A DNA stretch of 64,000 bases from G051903925 sp051903925 (GTDB lineage Bacteria > Pseudomonadota > Alphaproteobacteria > Zavarziniales > Zavarziniaceae). Positions 59,477-64,000 of the stretch are shown here, one piece after another. Both the position numbers and the translations under genes were made by a program. A model generated the notes under the pieces. The model saw nothing but the letters and a program-made list of their open reading frames with translations, was not told the origin of the DNA and did not search any database. The DNA lies in contig NZ_CP173678.1 in the NCBI RefSeq assembly GCF_051903925.1, positions 4,526,001 to 4,590,000 of the forward strand. Reading direction: 5' to 3'. Within the stretch, counting starts at the first letter, position 1. The number at the start of each line of letters is the position of its first letter.

Positions 59477-60722
59477 GCCGACGGCGGAGGCCATCGGCGC
59501 CGTGTACCGGGCCGAGCGCACCGCCGTGCTGGCCAGTCTGGCGCGCCAGCTGCGCGACCTGGACCTGGCAGAGGAGGCGTTGCAGGACGCCTTCATGGCT
59601 GCAATGGTCGCTTGGCCGCGGGACGGCCTGCCCCGGCAGCCGCGGGCCTGGCTGATCACCGCCGGACGCCACCGCGCGATCGACAGGCTGCGCCGCCGTA
59701 TCCGGCACCGCGCGCTGGTGCCGCACCTGGCCACCCTGGCGACCGCACCCGAGCAGGAGCCACCCGCGCTGGGCGACGACCGCCTGGGCCTGATCCTGCT
59801 GTGCTGCGACCCGGGCCTGGCGCCCGAGGCGCAGCTGGCGCTGACCCTGCGCGAGGTCTGCGGCCTGACCACGGAGGCGATCGCCGCGGCCTTCCGCGTG
59901 CCGGCGCCGACACTGGCCCAGCGCATCGTCCGCGCCAAGGCGCAGCTGCGCGCCCAGCCCCCGCCCCTGCCCGTACCTGGCGAGGCGGCGTGGGGCCCCG
60001 ACCTGGCGGCACGGCTGCCGGTGGTGCTGCGCGTGCTCTACCTCGTCTTCAGCGAAGGCTACTCCGCCACGCTGGGCGAGGAGGCGGTGCGTGCCCCCCT
60101 GTCGGTGGAAGCGATCCGCCTGTCGCGGCTGCTGGCCGAGCTGGTACCGGTCGAGGCGCCGGGCGGGCCCGACGTCCTGGGCCTGCTGGCGCTGATGCTG
60201 TTCCACGAGGCCCGGGCCGCCACCCGCCTGTCACCCGGGGGCGACCTGGTCCGCCTGGAGCAGCAGGACCGCGCCCGCTGGGACCAGGCCCTGATCGCCG
60301 AGGCCACGGCCCTGCTGGAACAGGCGCTCGCCTCCCGCCGCTTCGGTCCCTATACCCTGCAGGCGGCGATCGCGGCCCTGCATGCCCAGGCGCCGACGGC
60401 GGAGGCGACCGACTGGGCGGAGATCGCCGGTCTGTACGCGCTGCTGGCGCGGGCCGACCCATCGCCGCTGGTGGCGCTGAACCGCGCGGTGGCGGTCGCC
60501 ATGCGCGACGGCCCCGAAGCCGGCCTGATCCTGGTCGAGCGCCTGCTGGCGCGGGGCCAGCTTGCCGACTATCACCATGCCCATGCCGTGCGCGCGGAGC
60601 TGTGCCTGCGCCTGGGCCGCACGGTTGAGGCGCGCGCCGCGTTCGCCACGGCCCTGGCCCAGGCCCGCCAGGCCCCGGAGCAGCGCCATCTGGCGCGGCG
60701 CCTGGCCGCCCTTGGCCCCTGA
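59466..60722 (+). CDS. ECF sigma factor, ECF42 type
   Basis: A 418-residue extracytoplasmic-function sigma factor with an unusually long C-terminal extension. Region 2 includes LDLAEEALQDAFMAAMVAWP and RAWLITAGRHRAIDRLRRRI; region 4 includes LREVCGLTTEAIAAAFRVPA. The extension (residues about 185-418, with YLVFSEGYSATLG and PLVALNRAVAVAM) is TPR-like and typical of ECF42. There is no anti-sigma gene; control may come from the extension or the DGPF protein. Its start overlaps the DGPF gene by 11 bases. Confidence 0.9.
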   Translation: MPGKPTAEAIGAVYRAERTAVLASLARQLRDLDLAEEALQDAFMAAMVAWPRDGLPRQPRAWLITAGRHRAIDRLRRRIRHRALVPHLATLATAPEQEPPALGDDRLGLILLCCDPGLAPEAQLALTLREVCGLTTEAIAAAFRVPAPTLAQRIVRAKAQLRAQPPPLPVPGEAAWGPDLAARLPVVLRVLYLVFSEGYSATLGEEAVRAPLSVEAIRLSRLLAELVPVEAPGGPDVLGLLALMLFHEARAATRLSPGGDLVRLEQQDRARWDQALIAEATALLEQALASRRFGPYTLQAAIAALHAQAPTAEATDWAEIAGLYALLARADPSPLVALNRAVAVAMRDGPEAGLILVERLLARGQLADYHHAHAVRAELCLRLGRTVEARAAFATALAQARQAPEQRHLARRLAALGP

Positions 60723-60781
60723 GCTTTTGCCGCTGACGGAAACGTGCGAGAAGCGGGCCGGGTGCGCCGGGAGGCCTGTAC

Positions 60782-61948
60782 ATGCTGCGTTTCACGTCGG
60801 TCGAGGGCCTGCGCGCCTGGATGGCCTGGTGGGTGGTGGTCAGCCACGCCCTGCAGCTGGGCGGCATCACGCCCCAGGCGGTGCAGTCGCCCTGGGCCGA
60901 CCGCATCCTGGGCATCCTGACTAACGGGCGGGCGCCGGTCTGCGTCTTCATCATCGTCAGCGGCTTCGTCATCGCGCACCTGCTGCTGTCGAAGGATGAG
61001 GGCTATGGCACCTACATCCTGCGGCGCTGGCTGCGCCTGTTCCCGATCTTCCTGGTCTGCCTGGTCGCGGCGCTGGCCGTGCGCGAGCTCTACCTGGTCG
61101 CCTATACAGGCTATCCCTGGCCGTTCAGCGACGGGACCAAGCTGGAGCGGGCGGCGGCGGAGAGCGGCGCGTTCTGGGAGCACCTGGCGCTGCACCTGTC
61201 GATGTTCCACGGCGTGCCGTCCGACGACTGGATGCCCTATGCCAGCTCCACCTTCCTGATCCCGGCCTGGAGCCTGTCGCTGGAATGGCAGTTCTACCTG
61301 GTGGCGCCGTTCCTGATCCCCCTCCTGTCCTTTGCCCGCTGGCAGCTGGGCGCCATCCTGGTCGCGGCGATCCTGGCGGCGTTCCTGGCCCTGGACCGCT
61401 CGGGCCTGCTGTGGCGCTTCCCCTCGTTCCTGCCCCTGGCGATGCCCTACTTCCTGATCGGCATCGGCTGCCGGATGCTGCTGCAGCCCCTGGCGCGAGG
61501 CGAGGCGCTGTACTGGGGCGCCATCGTCGCCGCCAGCGTCGCCGTCCTGCTGGCGGCCGACGGGGGCAAGCTGGCGCTGGTCGTCTGGCTGGCCTTCGTG
61601 CCGATCATCCTGGCGGAGGGCGGCAAGCTGAGGCTGCGCAGCCGGCTGGTCATCGGGCTGTACGACGTCGTGGCCCGCTCCCGCGCGATCACCATGCTCG
61701 GCAAGTGGTCCTACTCCACCTACCTCGTCCACATCCCGCTCTTTGCCCTGGTCGTCGGCGGCTATGCCGAGCTGAACGGGCGCGCCCTGAGCCAGGAGAC
61801 GGCCTGGGCCCTGATCGCCGCCTGTGTCGTCGCCGTGGCCCCGCTGTCCTGGCTGCTCTACGAGCGCGTGGAGCGGCCGTTCATCGACCTGGGCAGCCGC
61901 ATCGCCCGGGCGCGGACCGGTACGGCGGTGCCGGGGGTCAGCCGTTGA
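60782..61948 (+). CDS. membrane acyltransferase family 3 (OafA/YrhL)
   Basis: A 388-residue polytopic acyltransferase. It has FTSVEGLRAWMAWWVVVSHA (with the catalytic His), ILRRWLRLFPIFLVCL, PAWSLSLEWQFYLVAPFLIP (the S-L-x-x-E-x-x-F/Y motif), and KWSYSTYLVHIPLFALV. Such enzymes O-acylate sugars of exopolysaccharide, LPS or lipids in the inner membrane. It ends 11 bases into the convergent diguanylate cyclase gene. Confidence 0.92.
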   Translation: MLRFTSVEGLRAWMAWWVVVSHALQLGGITPQAVQSPWADRILGILTNGRAPVCVFIIVSGFVIAHLLLSKDEGYGTYILRRWLRLFPIFLVCLVAALAVRELYLVAYTGYPWPFSDGTKLERAAAESGAFWEHLALHLSMFHGVPSDDWMPYASSTFLIPAWSLSLEWQFYLVAPFLIPLLSFARWQLGAILVAAILAAFLALDRSGLLWRFPSFLPLAMPYFLIGIGCRMLLQPLARGEALYWGAIVAASVAVLLAADGGKLALVVWLAFVPIILAEGGKLRLRSRLVIGLYDVVARSRAITMLGKWSYSTYLVHIPLFALVVGGYAELNGRALSQETAWALIAACVVAVAPLSWLLYERVERPFIDLGSRIARARTGTAVPGVSR

Positions 61949-63167
61949 GGCTGGCGGGACGCGGCGGCGCGCTGTCCTCCCCCTTGGCCGCGAGGAAGAC
62001 GCGGACCTGGTCGCGGCCCGCCTGCTTGGCGTCGTAGAGGGCGCGGTCGGCGCGGGCCAGCAGCGCGGCCAGGGTGGTGCCGGGCAGGCCCACGGCCAGG
62101 CCCACGCTGACCGTGGGGCGCAGCCCGTCGGGCACGCGGCCGCTGGCCCAGGCCGGCAGGTCGCGGCACAGCTGGTCGGCCAGGCGCCGGGCGCCGCCAA
62201 GGTCGACCGCGGGCAGCAGGATCGCGAACTCCTCCCCCCCGATGCGGCCGGCAATGGTGTGCACGCCGATCAGGTCGCGGACATGGGCACCGAACAGGGC
62301 GATGACGGCGTCGCCCACGGCATGGCCGTGGCTGTCGTTGATGCGCTTGAAATGGTCGAGGTCGGCGATCATCAGCGCCGCCGGCACGCCGGCGGTCGCG
62401 GCGCGCCGCAGCGCGGCCTGGGCCGCCGCCTCGAACCCGCGGCGGTTCAGCAGGCCGGACAGCGGGTCCGTATCCGCCTCCGCCCGGGCCTCGCCGATGC
62501 GGTCGACGGCGAAGGCGACCATCAGGACCAGCGCCAGCAGGATCGAGAGCATGGCCTGGGACGACTGCACCATGGCCCAGTAGACCGAGCTGGCCAGGTC
62601 GAACTGCGTGGCCGCACCCCCCGGCATCCCGGCCAGGGCCAGCGGCCGCAGGGCATAGAGCAGGCCGGCCAGCACGGTGACCCGGACCATCAGGCGGTCG
62701 ATCAGGCGCGGCCGCGTGCCGGCCGCCGCCGCCGCGCGCTGGGCCCGCGCCAGCCCCACGGCCATGACCAGGGCATAGGCGGCAAAGCCCCAGGACATGA
62801 CCCAGATGCGGGCGCCCAGGTCCGGCTGGACCAGCAGGAACCAGACCATGGCGCCCAGCGTGACGCCGCCGAGCGCCAGCAGCAGGCGCCACGGCACCGC
62901 CACGCGCGCGCGCTGCATCATGGCGGCGGTCAGCAGCGCCGCCGCGGCCAGGAAGCCCAGGTTCGAGGGGATGCGGTGCACGTCGTACGGCAGGCGCGGC
63001 GCGAAATCCTGCACGACAAAGGCGACCGCCATGACGCCATAGGCCCAGGCCGCCGTCCGCACATAGACCTGGTCCCGGCGGTACAGCCACAGCACGCCAA
63101 AGGCCCCGGCCAGGAGCAGGCCGATCCCCGGATTGAGCAGGGCAATGAACACCTGACCGGCCAACAC
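61938..63167 (-). CDS. membrane diguanylate cyclase (GGDEF)
   Basis: A c-di-GMP synthase of about 409 residues. Several membrane helices occupy the first 240 residues (VFIALLNPGIGLLLAGAFGV, WAYGVMAVAFVVQD). The GGDEF domain has ADTDPLSGLLNRRGFEAAAQ, DLDHFKRINDSHGHAVGDAV and the active GGEEF motif (RIGGEEFAILLP). An inhibitory RxxD site was not seen. The start is GTG 63167 or TTG 63164; a GGGGGAGG run sits just upstream. Its 3' end overlaps the convergent acyltransferase gene by 11 bases. Confidence 0.9.
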   Translation of the reverse strand: MLAGQVFIALLNPGIGLLLAGAFGVLWLYRRDQVYVRTAAWAYGVMAVAFVVQDFAPRLPYDVHRIPSNLGFLAAAALLTAAMMQRARVAVPWRLLLALGGVTLGAMVWFLLVQPDLGARIWVMSWGFAAYALVMAVGLARAQRAAAAAGTRPRLIDRLMVRVTVLAGLLYALRPLALAGMPGGAATQFDLASSVYWAMVQSSQAMLSILLALVLMVAFAVDRIGEARAEADTDPLSGLLNRRGFEAAAQAALRRAATAGVPAALMIADLDHFKRINDSHGHAVGDAVIALFGAHVRDLIGVHTIAGRIGGEEFAILLPAVDLGGARRLADQLCRDLPAWASGRVPDGLRPTVSVGLAVGLPGTTLAALLARADRALYDAKQAGRDQVRVFLAAKGEDSAPPRPASLNG

Positions 63168-63293
63168 ACCCTCCCCCGGCGCTTTGGTTCACACTGCCAG
63201 GGACTTGGTGAACAAGCGATGAAGGCCGCCGGCGGGCGCAGCGGGGGACGGGCCGGGCGTGGTGACGCTGGCGCCGTGCCCCGCCCAGGCCGA

Positions 63294-63357
63294 GCTGTTT
63301 CAAGGCCCTCCTGTTTCCGGGCCGTGCTGTTTCAAGGCCGTGCTGTTTTCAGGCCGG
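63294..63357. repeat. four 16-base tandem repeats
   Basis: Four copies of a 16-base unit close to GCTGTTTCAAGGCCGT (63294, 63310, 63326 and 63342) run head to tail in the gap before the cyclase gene. Copies 1 and 3 are nearly identical; 2 and 4 carry changes in the centre. It is a small minisatellite in non-coding sequence, likely a slippage product, but each unit contains GGCC and could bind a protein. Confidence 0.75.
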
Positions 63358-63375
63358 GCCCAGCCCAGGCCGGGT

Positions 63376-64000
63376 TCAGCCCAGGCTGGCCGGGGGTGCG
63401 GCGGGCGGGCCGGTGCCCAAGCGGGGCATCCAGCCGGGGGCGGAAGGGGATAAGGGGCCCACGGGGGCCCGGTCGGGGGTGGCGGGACCGGCCCCGCCGG
63501 TGCGGGTCGCCGCACCCGGGCCGACGGGCGGCAGGGGCCGGCGATGCCATTCACCCTGCATGGTCGGCACATCATAGTCTTCGGGCACGGGCTCGCCGCG
63601 TGCCGCCGCCTGCTCCGCCAGGTCCTGTCCATGGTTCTGGGCCACGCGGTCCAGCAGGGTGTTGAGGCGGTCCAGGTCCGCATCGTCCCACGGGCCGGGA
63701 TCGTCCATCTCGGCCCAGCTTTCCTGGCCGGCGGCCCGGGGGCGGCCGGCGCGCCCGCCCGGCCCCGCCGCGCTGCCCTGGACCGCGGCATCGCGCTGGG
63801 GCCGGGCATGGGGCAGCGGCCGGGCACCGCGGCATTGCTGTTCCAGGACGATGATATGGCGCACCGCGCGCGCCGCGCGGTCCAGCGCCAGGGTCAGCAC
63901 GGCGATCTGCTCCGGCGCCTCTGCCGTGGCTTGTGCCGCAGCACAGCGCCGGGCCGCCGCCATGCACAGCCCCCGCAACTCCGCCAGGTCCCCCAGCTCC
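63376..64000 (-). CDS. hypothetical protein (partial, runs off right edge)
   Basis: The minus-strand frame is open from the right edge to a stop at 63376, giving about 207 visible residues; no start is needed inside the window. The first part, ELGDLAELRGLCMAAARRC and TLALDRAARAVRHIIVLEQQ, resembles a helical region of alphaproteobacterial hypothetical proteins with an R-A-V-R-x2-I-x-L-E motif. The C-terminal half is Pro/Gly/Ala-rich and probably disordered, with an acidic island DDPGPWDDADLDRLNTLLDR. The function is unknown. Confidence 0.55.
   Translation of the reverse strand, partial: ELGDLAELRGLCMAAARRCAAAQATAEAPEQIAVLTLALDRAARAVRHIIVLEQQCRGARPLPHARPQRDAAVQGSAAGPGGRAGRPRAAGQESWAEMDDPGPWDDADLDRLNTLLDRVAQNHGQDLAEQAAARGEPVPEDYDVPTMQGEWHRRPLPPVGPGAATRTGGAGPATPDRAPVGPLSPSAPGWMPRLGTGPPAAPPASLG

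Noticed and set aside
1..64000. CRISPR arrays, tRNA/rRNA genes, insertion sequences or a prophage
   Set aside because: None was recognised by reading. A tRNA scan and IS search would be needed for certainty; apart from the 16-base minisatellite, no spaced repeat array was seen.

Overview
The window is high-GC bacterial chromosome with dense genes, short gaps and many ATGA/TGATG stop-start overlaps. The gene set points to an alphaproteobacterium: HWE-kinase bacteriophytochrome, FATGYG/TSGH-type receivers, cobalt nitrile hydratase, YjbH-type protein, ECF sigma factor paired with a DGPF protein, and a Zur regulon with ATGTTATAACAT-type boxes. A soil or rhizosphere member of the Rhodospirillales is my guess. 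No rRNA, tRNA, CRISPR array or insertion sequence was recognised.

Layout. (1) 1-1963: the end of an alpha/beta hydrolase and a DMT exporter. (2) 1968-8107, minus strand: one compact operon with an ABC importer for a small organic compound, cobalt-type nitrile hydratase (beta, alpha, accessory), a LysR regulator and an isochorismatase-type amide hydrolase. It looks like an uptake and hydrolysis route for a nitrile or similar nitrogen compound. (3) 8293-8658: a single-domain response regulator. (4) 8825-26381: a large alpha-glucan/trehalose locus. Six overlapping minus-strand genes (glgE, treS-mak fusion, glgB, glgX, treZ, treY) face otsA and malQ on the plus strand. Together they cover maltose-1-phosphate-dependent glucan synthesis, branching, debranching, and three possible entries to trehalose. 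(5) 26391-29923: a bacteriophytochrome hybrid kinase divergent from a Crp/Fnr regulator. (6) 29931-46225: mixed metabolism (two Baeyer-Villiger-type monooxygenases, an esterase, acyl-CoA dehydrogenase, two class III CoA-transferases), regulators (MASE4 hybrid kinase, LuxR solo), a hemerythrin, a YjbH protein and several very small genes.

(7) 46285-50338 is the most unusual part. Three short tandem reading frames encode peptides sharing a K-x-W-T motif, and two of them end in a PDG-Cys-Ser tail. They precede a tight four-gene run: CmcI-type methyltransferase/hydroxylase, PqqD-like peptide chaperone, HPr-kinase-like P-loop protein and SPINDLY-type O-glycosyltransferase. I read this as a candidate ribosomally made, post-translationally modified peptide (RiPP-like) locus. 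It has no lasso cyclase, radical SAM enzyme or dedicated peptidase in view. The peptide assignment is inference.

(8) 50389-51486: an AT-rich, probably acquired stand-alone HsdR_N-type nuclease-domain protein. (9) 51575-53237: enoyl-CoA hydratase and pirin. (10) 53318-56728: a zinc-homeostasis block with Zur, a COG0523 GTPase, a P-loop-less COG0523 fragment, an orphan ZnuA and two Zur-box-like palindromes. (11) 56806-64000: adenylate cyclase, glyoxalase I, GFA enzyme, DGPF protein plus ECF sigma factor, acyltransferase, diguanylate cyclase and a partial gene running off the right edge.
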